Position numbers and translations under genes: made by a program
NCBI GenBank assembly: GCA_964444365.1
Contig: CAYUHJ010000002.1
Location: 59,973-123,972, forward strand
Length of the DNA stretch: 64,000 bases
Direction: 5' to 3'
Source: CAYUHJ01 sp964444365
GTDB taxonomy: Bacteria > Planctomycetota > Planctomycetia > Gemmatales > Gemmataceae
The notes under the pieces: model-generated
The model's input: only the letters and a program-made list of their open reading frames with translations
Told to the model about the DNA's origin: nothing
The model's database searches: none
Shown: positions 19,501 through 42,600 of the stretch, piece by piece
How the letters are laid out: every line of letters starts with the position of its first letter
How positions within the stretch are numbered: position 1 is the stretch's first letter

Positions 19501-21767
19501 CCGGCCGCCTTCGCCAGCCCGACGACCGCCCCGGACCACGGCTGCAACGCGGCCGAACTGCCTGCCACCGGGTAGAGGTCGTTCGTCACCACCGTGAGCC
19601 GCCCTCCGCCGGGCCGGCCGGACAGTACCCGAACGAGGCGGAACAGCGTGACCACGTCGCCGCGGCCGGGGGGCGTGAACCCGACCCGTTCGGGGACCGG
19701 CCGGAACGCGAGGAAGACTACGTCCGCCGCGGCAGGCAGGGCGGCCGCGAACGCTTCCAATTCGGCGACGGGCGTTCCCGGGCCGTCCGGGTCGAACGCG
19801 AGCACAGTCGCCCCCGCGGCCCGAAACTCGGCCGCCAGCCCGAACGATTCCCGGGCCGCCACGACCGCGACCGGCCCGCCGGTCGGCCGCCGCTCCGACA
19901 CCTCCACCGGGACCCATGTCACCCGGTAGGCGGCCGGGGCCGGAACCTCGGCCGGTTCCGGGACGGCCGGTTGCGGCACTCGGGCACCCGGTACGGGCCA
20001 GTACGACTGCCGCTCGAACGGGTACGCCGGCAGCGAGGGGGGCACCCACGAACCCGGCGGGAACACCCGGTCCCAGGCGAGGTCGTAGCCCGCGGTGTAC
20101 CCGGCGGCCGTGTCGTGCAAACGGTCGGGCGGGCCGGTCAGGGCGGCGTCAAACCGGGCTTGCGCCGCCGCGTCGGGCGCGAACCGGGGCGGTCGAAGCC
20201 CGACCGGCACGCCCCCCTCGGCGACCGCGGCGAGCTTGTCCGCCAGTTCCCCGGTCGACCCGGCGACGACGGCGACCCGGTGCTCGAAGTGCGTCCGCCC
20301 GGCCGCGAGCGTCCCGGCTACGTCGGCGAACGCGACACCCGCCCCCGGCCCGCGAAGCCACCGGACCAGGTCCGCACACCGCAGACGGAGGGCTGTCACG
20401 GTCCGTGCGGACACCGGCACCACCACACTCCCGCGGACCTCGGGCCGGGCCGACCGGAGCGGCGCTTCTTCCAGCACCGCGTGGGCGTTCGTCCCGCTCA
20501 CGCCGAAGGAACTGACGGCCACCCGCCGCGGCGAGCCGGCGAGTTGGTCCCACCGTTCCGCGGACGTCGGCAGGCGGAACGGACTCCCGGCCAGCGCGAG
20601 CCGGCGGTTCGGGGTGGACAGCGGGACGAGCGGCGGGATGGTCTGGTGTTCCAGGCACAGGACCGCCTTGATGAGTCCGACCACCCCGGCCGCGGCCGAC
20701 GTGTGGCCGATGTTCCCTTTGACGGAACCGAGCCGGCAGAACCCGTGATCGCCGGTCTGTCCGCCGTACACCTCCGCCAGTGCCGCGAACTCGATCGGGT
20801 CGCCGAGCGGGGTGCCGGTGCCGTGGGCCTCGACCAGCGTGACCGTCCGCGGGTCCACCCCGGCCCGACGGTACACGGCCGCGAGCAGGTCCGCCTGCGC
20901 CCGCGGGTTCGGGGCCGTGATGCCGTTGCTCCGCCCGTCCTGGTTCACCCCGGACCCCCGGATCACCGCGCGGACCCGGTCGCCGTCCGCCAGCGCCCGG
21001 TCGAGCCGCTTCAGCACGACGACCCCGACCGCCTCGCCGACGCCGATCCCGTCGGCGGCGTCGTCGAACGGCTTGCACCGGCCGTCCGGCGCGAGCATCC
21101 CGGCCCGGGTCATCATGCCGAACGGGGCCTCGTCCGGGAACACCGTGACCCCGCCGGCCAGGGCCGCCTCGCACTCGCCGGAGAGGATCGATCGGCACGC
21201 GCGGTCGATCGCCACCAGGGACGACGAGCAGGCCGTGTCGATGGTCAGGGCGGGGCCGCGGAGGTCCAGGAAGTACGCGATCCGGGCGGCGAGCAGGGAC
21301 ACCGTGTTGCCGAACAGCATGTGCCCTGCGGCCTCCGGCGGGGCGGCCACGGCCACCCGGTCGTACCCGGAGTGGAGCGCGCCGGCGAACACCCCGACGG
21401 CCCGCCCGGCCACCCGGTCGCGGCCGAACCCCGCGTCTTCCAGCGCGTTCCAGGCTTCTTCGAGGAACAACCGCTGCTGCGGGTCCACGACCACGGCCTC
21501 GGTCGCGGACATGCCGAAGAACGCGGGGTCGAAGCGATCGATCTGGTCGAGGAACCCGCCCCGCCGGGGGGAGGCACCGGGCCAGCGGCCGGGCGGCACG
21601 TCGCGGACCGCCGACCGGCCGGCGACGACGAGATCCCAGAAGGCGGCGAGGTCGTCCGCCCCGGGGAACCGCCCGGCCATGCCGACGACGGCGACCCCGT
21701 CGGACCCGGGCTCGGGCGGAGTCGGGCGGGCGGTGAGGCGGGCGAGCCGTTCGGTGTACGAGATCAT
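7533..21767 (-). CDS. PKS protein A (last): KS-KR-MT-ACP / KS-DH-KR-ACP / KS-DH-KR-MT-ACP, AT-less
   Basis: A 4,744-residue trans-AT-type polyketide synthase, the last megasynthase of the operon. Approximate domains: KS1 22-445 (Cys180), KR1 600-1080 (GGLGRVG near 822, Tyr974), C-methyltransferase 1110-1390 (LEIGAGTGA near 1216), ACP1 (Ser1447); KS2 1525-1950 (Cys1685 in TGCSSS), DH1 (His2109 in HRINGRPLLP, plus D...Q motif), KR2 (Tyr2732), ACP2 (Ser2870); KS3 2930-3360 (Cys3110), DH2 (His3552), KR3 (Tyr4122), methyltransferase about 4260-4540, ACP3 (Ser4614). All three KS keep Cys and both His (HGTGT, NIGH/NVGH). No AT, ER or TE. Residues 4655-4744 form a charged tail with an amphipathic LEDILRRLEAGEIDADTAL segment, perhaps a docking element. 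KR1 reads VVQAAV where HAAG is usual. Predicted module outputs: alpha-methyl-beta-hydroxyl; alkene; alpha-methyl alkene. ATG 21767 lies 36 bp after the upstream stop. The chain-release mechanism is not encoded here. Confidence 0.93.
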   Translation of the reverse strand: MISYTERLARLTARPTPPEPGSDGVAVVGMAGRFPGADDLAAFWDLVVAGRSAVRDVPPGRWPGASPRRGGFLDQIDRFDPAFFGMSATEAVVVDPQQRLFLEEAWNALEDAGFGRDRVAGRAVGVFAGALHSGYDRVAVAAPPEAAGHMLFGNTVSLLAARIAYFLDLRGPALTIDTACSSSLVAIDRACRSILSGECEAALAGGVTVFPDEAPFGMMTRAGMLAPDGRCKPFDDAADGIGVGEAVGVVVLKRLDRALADGDRVRAVIRGSGVNQDGRSNGITAPNPRAQADLLAAVYRRAGVDPRTVTLVEAHGTGTPLGDPIEFAALAEVYGGQTGDHGFCRLGSVKGNIGHTSAAAGVVGLIKAVLCLEHQTIPPLVPLSTPNRRLALAGSPFRLPTSAERWDQLAGSPRRVAVSSFGVSGTNAHAVLEEAPLRSARPEVRGSVVVPVSARTVTALRLRCADLVRWLRGPGAGVAFADVAGTLAAGRTHFEHRVAVVAGSTGELADKLAAVAEGGVPVGLRPPRFAPDAAAQARFDAALTGPPDRLHDTAAGYTAGYDLAWDRVFPPGSWVPPSLPAYPFERQSYWPVPGARVPQPAVPEPAEVPAPAAYRVTWVPVEVSERRPTGGPVAVVAARESFGLAAEFRAAGATVLAFDPDGPGTPVAELEAFAAALPAAADVVFLAFRPVPERVGFTPPGRGDVVTLFRLVRVLSGRPGGGRLTVVTNDLYPVAGSSAALQPWSGAVVGLAKAAGREFPTWAVRVFDLASAEAGGTEWVARLAADPGGRGGEPVAFRGGRRWERTLEPVPATGDVRRAFRAGGTYLVAGGLGRVGREIARFLADRFQARLALLGRRPLDADAERFLAELRHLGGEARYFSTDVTDPAAVAAAVAAVKADWGPLHGVVQAAVAPYFAPLAQADEAEWLTAVRVKLDGGAALYAATGSEPLDLHVTASSVGAFAAFPGNVGQSAYCAGCTAEEALAGYAAAAGRPARWTAWGVWDHPSLSPAALARLRAAGVHPHATAEGLTALARLASGRDPLTAFGRFAGSVWDAMGGSVVVGPAAAARRSLEESRPVDAPTEDLHAAMDRLARRWLIRALRSEGMGDRSAWAVAPGQTRLADALAEMAARAAADPPAVDPPDRPGLRPALELLERCTAAVPAVLRGERPATDVLFPGGSADLVERVYKEHPVLDRFHRAAAAAVAAARPAVVLEIGAGTGATTGPVLAALAAAGAAVEYVYTDVSPAFLARGRAAFGGPGRRFELLDIERDPVGQGFPPAAADVVLASNVLHATRSVADTLAHAKSLLRPGGRLVLAELTRRDDYATLTFGLLDGWWRFADPAARLPHSPLLSPDGWVAALTAAGFENIEVASAADTPSHSLILAVAPIGTVVAPPPVLVPPPVVAGRTDDPLTAAVRRTIAAGLGLPVERIDPARPYADLGVDSIIAPQLIEQLNAALGVTLRATDLYNHATVEALTAHVRERFGTPPGLTGVQRPAIDEPAPAVSVPTNSDPGDRSNAVAVIGYAGRFPGAPDVDRFWHDLAAGRSAVREVPADRWDVDRVFDPAPGTPGKTYARWGGFLDDFDRFDPLFFNIAPVEAEAMDPQQRVFLEEAWKALEDAGYPPRRLAGGRCGVFVGASANEYRPAGPPGLRTLGGSVAILAARIAYLLDLRGPALPVDTGCSSSLVAVHLACRSLLAGETDLAIAGGVSCSLFTPSVHLYLADARMAAADGKSKTFADAADGFVPAEAAGVLVLKRLDRAVADGDRVHAVIRASGINQDGKTSGITAPSAVSQAALEAEVWRRAGIDPATISYVEAHGTGTKLGDPIEVQALTDAFAKLAPGRGPCRIGSAKTNVGHAMAAAGVVGLIKVLLSLRHRHLPPHLHFDRPNRHIDFASSPFVVNTDLRPWVSSDGGPLRAAVSSFGFSGTNAHLVIEEAPAAPPPPATVGPWVFPVSGQTPEALAARRRELADWLATTPVGLAAVSYTLAVGRPHWRHRAAVVAGTRDELRAALLTDRPGANHPLQSVADAYSSGSEVDWAPLYPGSGWRVVSLPGYPFARDRYWSHDSAGPETVRVHPLLEGGRSDAGGVRYRVRLAATDWVVADHRINGRPLLPGVAFLEVARAAVAAASGRTVGSLRNVAWLRPVFVPADGLTLEIRVRAAGDGWACELVPAEGGPPFATARAVTDSPEPAAAQPLATPGPWRPGDDLYRTFRDRGFEYGPGFRGVVRWAAGPGVAAAEVRRPAAAPASPELRLHPAVLDAALQAAAGIGLRDEASADTYVPSGVDSVDVFAPTPVDSVIRAWAAPPDASGSVVIRVEVLDSTEKLCVRLTGLTARRLTTSPPVGDEAILVRPEWRPATVPAPSPRLPAAVMIVLPPGADPSAWRAAAQRRWPTARLALVEAFGHWEQVEPDHFRLAADDLGHYTRVAERIGCADGWLLIHCSSLTLSPSDPASLRNAIADHRLDAGVAGVRLAVLAALAAAPGTAGTAFAVGPADAGPGVTAAAGLFAVLRQENRHFRGRVVEWDGSPTADAVLPVLAAEVAAGDGAAGRVRYRAGRREAMTWVDVLGSPGMPAWRRGGTYLISGGAGGLGRVVARDLARRAGARLVLLGRRQPDSGVRAVLAELEGLGGDPLYLPADVGRADSVRDAVRRAREQFPTFHGVIHAAGVRADGRLDAAAAGRLAEVAGPKIAGAIHLDYLTRDDPLDVFVSFSSAAAVVGGIGQADYAAANAFLDGFAAWRTRAGRPGVSLSVGWPWWADGGMAFGDAVAAAAAEAGLRPMPADTGLSLLGQALAAGTPHALALYGDRRRLAARLDPPRSEPIPVPGADTEPVLAALRAALGDVIHLAPDKVDVTAPLDRYGIDSVMILRLDERLERDWGPLPKTLLFEYRTLSDLAGYLAANRAGAVARFAPAPVESTPPSAPVPDGLRPDDVAVVGVAGLYPEAADVDEFWANLRVGRDCIREIPPDRWPLDGFFDPDRTNPDGSYSKWGGFVAGADTFDARLFRVAPTEAETIDPQARKFIEVAWAAIEDAGYTRGGLFRPGDPRRAGVFVGAMNGDYQLFGPEEWGKGNPVGPNAAYWNLANRVSYLFDFHGPSVAVDTACSASLTAIHLACEALRRGECQVAVAGGVNLILHPSRYRILSQAGFASSDGRCRSFGAGGDGYTPGEGIGAVVLKPLAAAIADGDCIRGVIRGSAVGHGGKTNGYTVPDPVRQAEVVSAALARAGLTAADIGYVEAHGTGTELGDPIEVAGLNRALAAAPPGTVRVGSVKSNVGHLESAAGVAGLTKVLLQFRHAELAPSLHLETVNPHLALAGGPLRLQTALTPWDRTVRSDGTTVPRRAGVSSFGAGGANAHVILEEPPPRPGSPADDGRPRVLVLSAIAADRLPVVAARFAAALRKPDAPRLADAAFTLQIGREPMPFRVAVVAATHADAADRLERFARNEPNVPDVWTGHADGLAGAVPSDAAPHAAAAAWVGGAVVGWADRPENRGRRRVPLPAYPFAPRRCWIDRKPDPATPRRHPLLGRPTGFAVPLDPDHPLVRDHRVLGERWLPGAVAADLMRAALGAAGTLRDVRWLRPLVVEHRRNLVVEVGDTDVRLVDPVDPGRPFVTADLGAVEPQTPASVELTAVREACPRSVDADELYRLYRTAGVDYGPALRGISRVWVGARTAVAELTSTAGRPPEAVDAGFQLTGVLVPPDAPGRGYVPSAAGRIGWVGPIATHAIATVEHRDADELRLNLTFCDAAGRVVGEVRDFTARAVAPSIIDSRGPVRTLRPIWREAAAAGSAGDGPVLVVGPPREAGTVAATLAPRSVTVVSPDVAFDRVIRDLGPIAEVAFVTAGAAFLPTAEGLRAAEDAGVMPLFRLAKALATSGRLGAGMTLRVVTRGVFGVGDGGSGWPAEAAVIGLARVLANEYPDLVVRVTDIDAEAGDPDLRAALRDPGDPVGGVVAVRGGKRLVRRFEETNPTGLPVTIRPGGLYVIAGGAGGIGLAVGREWAKAGARVVLLGRRPAPRDSVTGLTYRQADVTDPAAVRAVLADARARYGPIRGAVHSALVLRDEPFADMTEAGFREVLDVKARGAVVLADATAADPLDFLAFFSSANSFTANPGQANYAAGCTFQDAFGNWLAAAGRPVRVINWGLWGETGRVATPEHLAAIARLGVFPLSTRQGLDAVGKVLGGPPGQVMVLRATDAVLDHLGRERAGGHGAAAAVGASATATRLAPTVAGPRPDFEPVNEFARAAARRVLADVRPSEVAPGYGRLHAALAEMAGRAGPGDDPDPAVLAARLPTAAAYLKLLTACVARAADVVTGRVPATEVLFPGGSPELVEPVYRGNPLVDFFQHVAAGAVRAAVDSALSLRRDGPVRVIEIGAGTGGTTAAVLPELAGFADRVEYWYTDLSAGLVRHGIETFGPGYRLVRGQVYDVERDPEPQNIPPGGFDVVLAANVLHATKRVADTLARVAALCRPGGVVVVNEGTAAADFNTLTFGLTPGWWAFEDAADRLPHSPFLSADGWERALAAAGFVGVRRFALPHGDSPQHVFVAEATTTPAPAVAPRPEPQGTRPSPSGSIGPVEDSVRRVVASALGLTPDEVEPTRSFADYGTDSILSVRLVRELNAALGIELKPTALFNYPTVRDLAGYVQLEHSRTPVGTVPEPVAAKVGGAKARARDMLDRLARRGQADRLAGAEAAFLERESERETAPAGPPTLEDILRRLEAGEIDADTALTLGATADGP

Positions 21768-21803
21768 GGTGCGGGTCCGGGGTGCGGGGCGTGGGGGGAC
21801 CGG

Positions 21804-24800
21804 TTACCGGTCGGCCCCGAGGTGGCCGCGGTTCACCCGCTCCAACTCGGCGGCCGGGGCGTCCGTGTCCTTCCGCGCCGCGATCAGCAGGTACAGCACG
21901 ACCCCGAGCCGCAGCGCCTGACCGTAGTTGTTCCAGGCCTTGTTGAACTCCTCGAACACGCGGAACCGGTCCCCGCGGCCGGCCCGGTCGGCCTCCCGCC
22001 GCTCCTCGGCAAGTGTCGCGTCCAGGTGCGGGTCTTCCATGAAGTTCGCGATCTCCTGCGACACGTCGATGACCTCGTCCAGCCGGATCCGGTGGCGGGC
22101 CAGGATCGCGGCGTACTCGGCCTTCGGGGTCGTGTAGGACCCGATGTGCGGCAGGTTGATCGGGGCCAGCGTGTTCGCGACGCTCTCGACCAGCAGGAGG
22201 TGGCCGCCCGGGCGCAGGTTCCGCCCGATGTTCCCGAACAGGGCTTCCTTGTCTTCGATGTGGTGGGCCACCTCGACGCCGAACACCACGTCGAACGGGC
22301 CGGGGAATTCGTCCCGCCCGCTGTCCCGGTTGTAGACCGTCACCCGGCCGTCGAGCCGCTGCTCCCGGACCCGGCTCTGCCCGGCCTTCGCCTGTTCCGG
22401 GGACACGGTGTACCCGACCGCCTCCAGGTGCGGGTGTTTCTTCGCCAGCGTGATGACGTCCGTGGCAAACCCGCACCCGAAGTCGAGCACCCGCTTCGCG
22501 CGGGAGAAGTCGACCGGGGCGAAGAACACCTCCCGCATCTCCCGCTGCCGCCGCAGGGTCAGGTCGTAGTGCTCCCGGTACTTGTCCGGCTCGCGGAACG
22601 TGCGGGTCCACGAGAACCCCGGAACGATCTCCGGGAACGGGGCCAGGGTGACGTACGTCTCCTCGAACGAGTTCAGCCCGGACCGAGTGGCGTAGTCGTA
22701 GAACGCGGCGACCGGGTTCGCCGGCGGTGGTGCCGGGCGGGGGGCCGAAGCCGGAGAGGAGCCGAGAACCGCCGCGACGGCCGGCCGGTGGCGGTCGACC
22801 AGGAACTCGGCCAGGGCAGCGAGCGTCGGGTGCTCGAACACCGTCTCGACGCCCAGCCGAAGGTCGAACTCGCGGTTCACCCGGTCGAGGAACCGGACGC
22901 CGGACAGGGACGTGACCCCGAGGTCGGCGAACGGGGTTCGCGGGCCGAGATCGTCCGACCGCAGTTTGAGCACTTCCGCGAGGGCGGCTCCGAGGTGCGC
23001 CGTCAGCCGGGCGGACAGGTCGTCGCCCGCCGCCGGGGGGGCCGGGGCGGGAACCGGCGGTTCGGCCCGCTGGCGGAGCTTTTCGACGTAGGTGCGCATC
23101 GGGGCCTCGGGTGGCGTCGGGGTGTCAGGTTTCGGGATCGGTAGCGGGAACCGGCGGCGGCGGAAGGCGGGCGGCGGGCCGTGCGGGCGGCGGGGGCCGG
23201 CCGGCGGGGGGGCTTCTTCGAGGACGACGTGGGCGTTCGTCCCGCCCAACCCGTAGGTGGGGACCCCGGCCCGCCGCGGGGCCGGACCGGCGGGCCAATC
23301 GGCATTCGTGGGTGCGACTCGGAGCGGGCCGGCGGCGAAGTCCATCTCCGGTCCGGCGTCCCGGAACCCGGCGACGCCCGGCAGGGTGGCGTGCTTGAGC
23401 GCGAGCACGCCGGCCACGAACCCGGCCAGTCCACCGGCCGCGTCGAGTGCCCCGATCACGGCTTTCACCGCCCCGAGCCGGCACCCGCCCGGCGGGCCGC
23501 CTGCTTCGCCGAACGCCGTCGCGAACGCGCTCACTTCCGCGAAGTCGCCGGCCGGCGAACCGGCCCCGTGGGCTTCGATCAACCCGATGGTCCGCGGGTC
23601 GGTGTCGGCGTCCCCCCATGAGGCTCGGACGCACGCGGCCTGCCGCGCCGGGTTCGGGAGCGTCGGCGACCCGGACCGGCCGCCGGCGTGGTTCACCGCC
23701 GACCCGCGGACGACGGCGTGGATCGGGTCGCCGTCCGCGAGGGCCCGGTCGAGCGGCTTCAGCACGACGGCGGCCGCCCCCTCGCCGCGGACCTGCCCGT
23801 CGGCCGCCGCGTCGAACGGCCGGCACGCCCCGGACTTCGACAGCACCCCGAGCCGGGCCAGCCCTTCTGTTTCGGCCGCCGACAGGAGGAGGCTGACCCC
23901 GCCGGCGACGGCCAGTTCGCACTCGCCGGCCCGCAGCGCCCGGACCGCCCGGTGGACCGCGACCAACCCGCTCGCACACGCCGCGTCGACGACCTCGCTC
24001 GGGCCGGTCCAGTCGAACGCGAAGGACACCCGGTTCGGCACCATCGCGTGGACGCCGCCGGTCACGGCGAGCGCGTCCGGCGGCGGGACCGGCCCGCCGG
24101 CCGCCTCCGCGAGCGCCGCCCGGTGGCCGGGCGAGTAGACCGCCGCGAACACCCCGACGGCCGTGCCGGCGGTCGCGTCCGGTGACAGCCCGCTGTCAGC
24201 GACGGCGGCCCGAACGGTTTCGAGGAACACCCGCTGGTGCGGGTCCATCGCCTCCGCCTCGAGCGGGGAGATCTTGAACATCAGCGGGTCGAACTCGTCG
24301 ACCCCGGCCGCGAACCCGGACGTTCCGGGAAGGGCGGCACGCCCCGCCGGGGCCGGGCCGAACGCCGGCCGTCCCGCGGCGATCCTCTCCCACAGCGCTG
24401 TCGGATCGTCCGCACCCGGGAACCGGCCGGCCATGCCGATGACGGCGATGTCGCCCGTTCGTGTGGATCGGGTCGAGGCCGTGAGGCCCGCCGAGGTGTC
24501 GGTGTCGGGCCTCGCTGATTCGACCCGACCGACCGGCCCACCTCCCCACTGTTCCCGCAGTCGGTTCAAGTGGGTCAGGCTCTCCAGCACGCGGTCCTCG
24601 GGCACGCCGAAGTCGATCAGGCACGCGACCTCGGTGACGCCGGCCGCGCGGACGGACTCCAGCACCCGGTCGCAGGCGGCCGGCGGGCCGAACAGGGCGG
24701 CCGTGGCCCGGTACCGCTCGAAGGCGAACCCCGCGACCTGATCCGCCTGCCCGTTCGCCAGCGCGGCCGCGTCGGCCGCCGCGAGCTTGTGCAGATCGAG

Positions 24801-25681
24801 GGAACTCCGCAGGTACCGCAGGAACGGCTCACGGACGAGGGATTCGGCCCGGGCCGCGTCGGGATCGACGTAGGTGTGGAGCATCAGGGTCACTTGCCCG
24901 CCGGCCGGGTCGAGGCCGGCGGCCCGGCGGGCGTCCCGGTAGGCGGCCGTCCGCTCCGCGAGTTCGGCCGGCGTGCAACCGAGCATCATCGTGAGGACGT
25001 GGAACCCGTTCGCCCCGGCGGCACGGAACGTGGCCGGGCTGAGGGCCGTCAGCCACACCGGCAGTTCCGCCTGCACCGGCCGCGGGTACGTCCGCACCGG
25101 CGTGTCGGCCCCGACGCCGTTCGGCCACGCCACCGCCTCCCCGCGCCACAGCCGGCGGACCTGCTCGATCCCCTCGCGGGAAAGCTCCTTCGCCCGCGGG
25201 AACGAGGCCGGGGCGAGCACGAAATCGTCCGGGTTCCAACCGCTGCCGAACGCCAGATCGACCCGCCCGGCGGACAGGTTGTCCACCATCGCCCACATCT
25301 CGGCGACGCGGGCCGGGTGCCACAGCGGGAGGATGACGCTGCCGCCCCGGAGTCGGACCCTGTGGGTCAGTGGGGCCAGCGCGGCGGCCAGGACCGCCGG
25401 GTTCGGGTACGGCCCCCCGAACGGGTGGAAGTGCCGCTCCGGCAGCCAGACCGCGTCGAACCCGTCCCGGTCGGCGGCGACCGTGGCTTCCCGGACGAGT
25501 CGGTAGGCGTCGGCCCGCGGTCGGTCGTCGGCGAGCGCGGAGAAGAACATCAGGCTGAACCGCAGCCGGGTAGGCGGGACGGGTGCGGGCCGGCCGGCGG
25601 CGAACGCGGCCGGTGACAGGGACGTGTCACCCCGGGCGGCGCGGGCGGCCCGGGCGGCCCGCAGCAGTTCCTCGCGGTTGG

Positions 25682-25685
<4 letters not shown>
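21804..25685 (-). CDS. PKS protein L: luciferase-like monooxygenase-KS0-ACP-methyltransferase
   Basis: A 1,293-residue protein started at GTG 25685, which overlaps the upstream stop (GTGA). Residues about 35-345 are a flavin-dependent luciferase-like monooxygenase of the type embedded in NRPS/PKS proteins (MupA/TIGR04020-like): FSLMFFSA, AVWLPERHFHPFGG, PNPAVLAAALA, RVDLAFGSGW, LTMMLG. A KS-like domain (about 413-835) keeps Cys570 (DAACASG) but reads HGAGS at His706, and the second catalytic His is Ala746 (VIGALDAAGG), so it is probably non-elongating. It ends in FRRRRFP without the usual long KS linker. An ACP follows (Ser926 in GVTSLS), then a class-I SAM methyltransferase (about 1000-1270; LDFGCGFATD near 1071). 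This MT differs from the other PKS MT domains and could be O- or C-acting. It sits between proteins B and A, so a mid-chain oxygenation/methylation step is inferred. Confidence 0.88.
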
Positions 25686-39654
<13,969 letters not shown>

Positions 39655-39658
<4 letters not shown>

Positions 39659-42600
39659 GAGGCCTCCCCGTTGGCGACCGAGCGGCCGAGCCGGGCACGG
39701 GCGGCGGCCCCGCGCGGGAGTTCGGCGGTTCCCGCGGCGATCCAGCACCGCCGCCGGGCGAACGGGTAGCCGGGGACGCCGACGACCCGGAACCCGTGCC
39801 CGCGGAACAGCCGGCCCCAGTCGACTGTCGCCCCGGAGCGGTAGAGCGCCAGCAGCGGTTCCCACGCGGCGGCATCGGCGGAGGCGATGACGAGTCTGCC
39901 GGCCGCCGCGTCGGCGTTCGCCCGCTGCGTCGTCGGGTCGGCGGGCGAAACGGCCGCTCCCGGCACTTCCTGACGCATCCGATCCACCACGTTCTGGAGG
40001 TCGGCCGGCCCGGCCGCGACGGCCGCGACCCGCCACCCGAAGTGCGCCCGGCCGGCGGCCAGCGTGAAGCACACGTCCCGCCAGTCGGCGTCGGCCGTCG
40101 TCAGCCACTCCTGCAAGTCGCGGAGCCGGGCGGCCAGTGCGTCCGCCGTCTTCGCCGACACCACGACCGGCACGCACCGCGGGTCCGTCCGGGGCACAGC
40201 CTCTTCGTAAGCCGCCCCATCGTCGAGGACGGCGTGGGCGTTCGACCCGCCGAAGCCGAACGAACTGACGCCCGCCCGCAAGGGTGCCCCGGGGGCCGGG
40301 GTCCAGTCCGTCGCCCGGTCCACGGCGTAGAACCGGGTGGCATCCAACCGCACCTGCGGGTTCAGGTCGCCGGCCGGGGCGGTCGGGGGCAACCGGCGGT
40401 GGCGGAGGGCGAGCAACACCTTCACGAGCCCGGTCGCCCCGCTGGCCGCGAGCGTGTGCCCGACGTTCCCCTTCACCGACCCGAGCCCGCACCGGCCGTC
40501 GGCCCCTGCGAACGCCTGGGCGAGCGCGTCGGTCTCGATCGGGTCGCCGAGCGGGGTGCCGGTGCCGTGCAGTTCGACGTAGCTGACGGTGGCCGGGTCG
40601 GTCCCGCCGGCCGCGTGCGCCCGGCGAATCACCTCCGCCTGGGCCGGGCCGCTCGGGGCGGTCAGGCCGTTCGTCGCCCCGTCCTGGTTGACCGCGGTCC
40701 CGCGGATCACGCCGTGGATGCGGTCCCCGTCCGCCAGGGCCGAGGCCAGCGGCTTGAGCACCAGCACGACGACCGCCTCGCCGGGCACGAACCCGTCGGC
40801 CCCGGCCCGCAGCGGCCGGCACCGGCCGGTCGGCGAGAGCATCCCGGCCGCCGCGCCGGCCGCGTGGAACTCGGGCGTCGCCAGGACCGCGACCCCGCCG
40901 GCGAGGGCCAACTCGCACCCGCCCGCCCGGACCGACTCGCAGGCCAGGTGGATCGCCGTCAGGGACGACGAGCACGCGGTGTCGACGGTCAGACACGGGC
41001 CGTGAAGGTTGAGGTGGTACGCCACCCGGGCCGCGAGCACGGCCGCCGACCCGCCCACGAACGCCCGCGGGTCGGTCGCCCGCCCGGCCGCCCGCACCAG
41101 GTTCGCGTAGTCCCCGGCGACCGCCCCGGCGAACACCCCGACCGACCGACCGGACGCCGCGTCGGCCGACACCCCGGCGTGCTCCAGCGCGTGCCAGGCC
41201 GTCTCCAAAAACAGCCGCTGCTGCGGGTCGATCAGTTCCGCTTCGGACGGGCTGAGGCCGAAGAACAGCGGGTCGAACTGTTCGATCCCGTCGAGAAACG
41301 CGGCCGTCCCGCCCGCCCCGGTCGGCCATCGACCGGGGGGCGGACCACCGAAGGCGTCCCTCCCGGCGAGCAGGTTCGCCCAGAAGTCGTCGAGGTCCGA
41401 GGCCCCGGGGAACCGACCCGCGAAGCCGATGACGGCCACCGCCCCGGGAGGCGGGGCGAGGACGGGCGCGGCCGACGGACCGGTCGGCACCCCGGCATCG
41501 GTGAACTGGTCGCCGTAACGGGCCGCGATGTGGCCGGCGAGGGCGTCCACGGTCGGGTGATTGAACAAGGTCGTCGGCTTCAGTTCGATCCCGAGCGACC
41601 GGTTCAACTCGCGGATCAGCCCGACGCTGATGATCGAGTCGGCCCCGAGGTCCGCGAACTTGCGGTCCGCCGGGAGTTCCGCGGGCGGGATTTCCAGCGC
41701 GGTCGCGATCTCGGTCCGCAGCCGGGTCCGCAACCGGTCCGTCACGTCGGCGGGGGCCGAAGGCGGGGTCGGTGCCGCGACCCGCTTCCAGATCGACGCC
41801 CGCTTCCCGTTCCCGGCCGGTTCCGGGGGGGCGACCAACTCGGCGACGATGACCGTGTGCCGTGGGGCGGCCGCCGGATAGCCCTCGACCGACACCCGAC
41901 CGAACCCCTCCGCGGCCAGCACCCGTCGCCACCCTTCAGGCCCGAGGAGCGGCCCCCCGGGGAGCCGAACGGACCCGTCGTCGAACCGCCACCACCCGTC
42001 GAGGAGCCCGAACGTGAGGGTGACGAAGTCGTGGTTCGCCGTCATTTCGTACAGGGCCAGCCGACCACCGGGTTTCAGTAACGTGCGGGCGTGCCGGACA
42101 GCATCGACGACCGACCGCGTGGCGTGGACCGCGTTCGCGGCGAACACGACATCGAACGTCCCGGCCGCGAACCCCTGGGCGACCGGGTCGTTTTCGATGT
42201 CGAGCGGGCGAAAATCGATGGACGGTAGGGCGGCCCCGAACCGCTCTCGGGCGAGCCGGGTGAACCCGCGCGACACGTCGGTGAACACGTACTCGACCGG
42301 CACCCCGGCGGCCTTCAGCACGGGGAGCACCGCCCGCGTCGCCCCGCCGGTGCCGCCGCCGACCTCGATCACCCGCCCGCCGCCACGGACGCCGGCCGCC
42401 ACCGAGCGGGCCAGGTCCTGATTGCACGCGTCGACCAACCGCGTTCCGTGGTACATCCCCTCGACGAGTTCGGTGGACATCCCGGGGAACATCACGTCCG
42501 TCGCCGCGGCCCGGTCGGCCAGCACGTCCGAGAAGCGGTCCAGGCACGTTTCGAGCAGGCGGACGTGCGGGGCGAACCCGGGGAACCGCCGGGGAAAGTC

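Noticed and set aside
16689..23144. Plus-strand 2,151-codon open frame opposite the PKS
   Set aside because: Low-complexity Arg/Gly/Pro/Glu product with no domain. It is the antisense of KS, MT and LLM coding sequence and reflects the lack of AT-rich stop codons in high-GC DNA.
39659..41932. Upstream extension of protein B's open frame
   Set aside because: The extra 758 residues are an Arg/Gly-rich shadow of protein C's KS3. Domain-like sequence begins only at GTG 39658, which overlaps C's stop.
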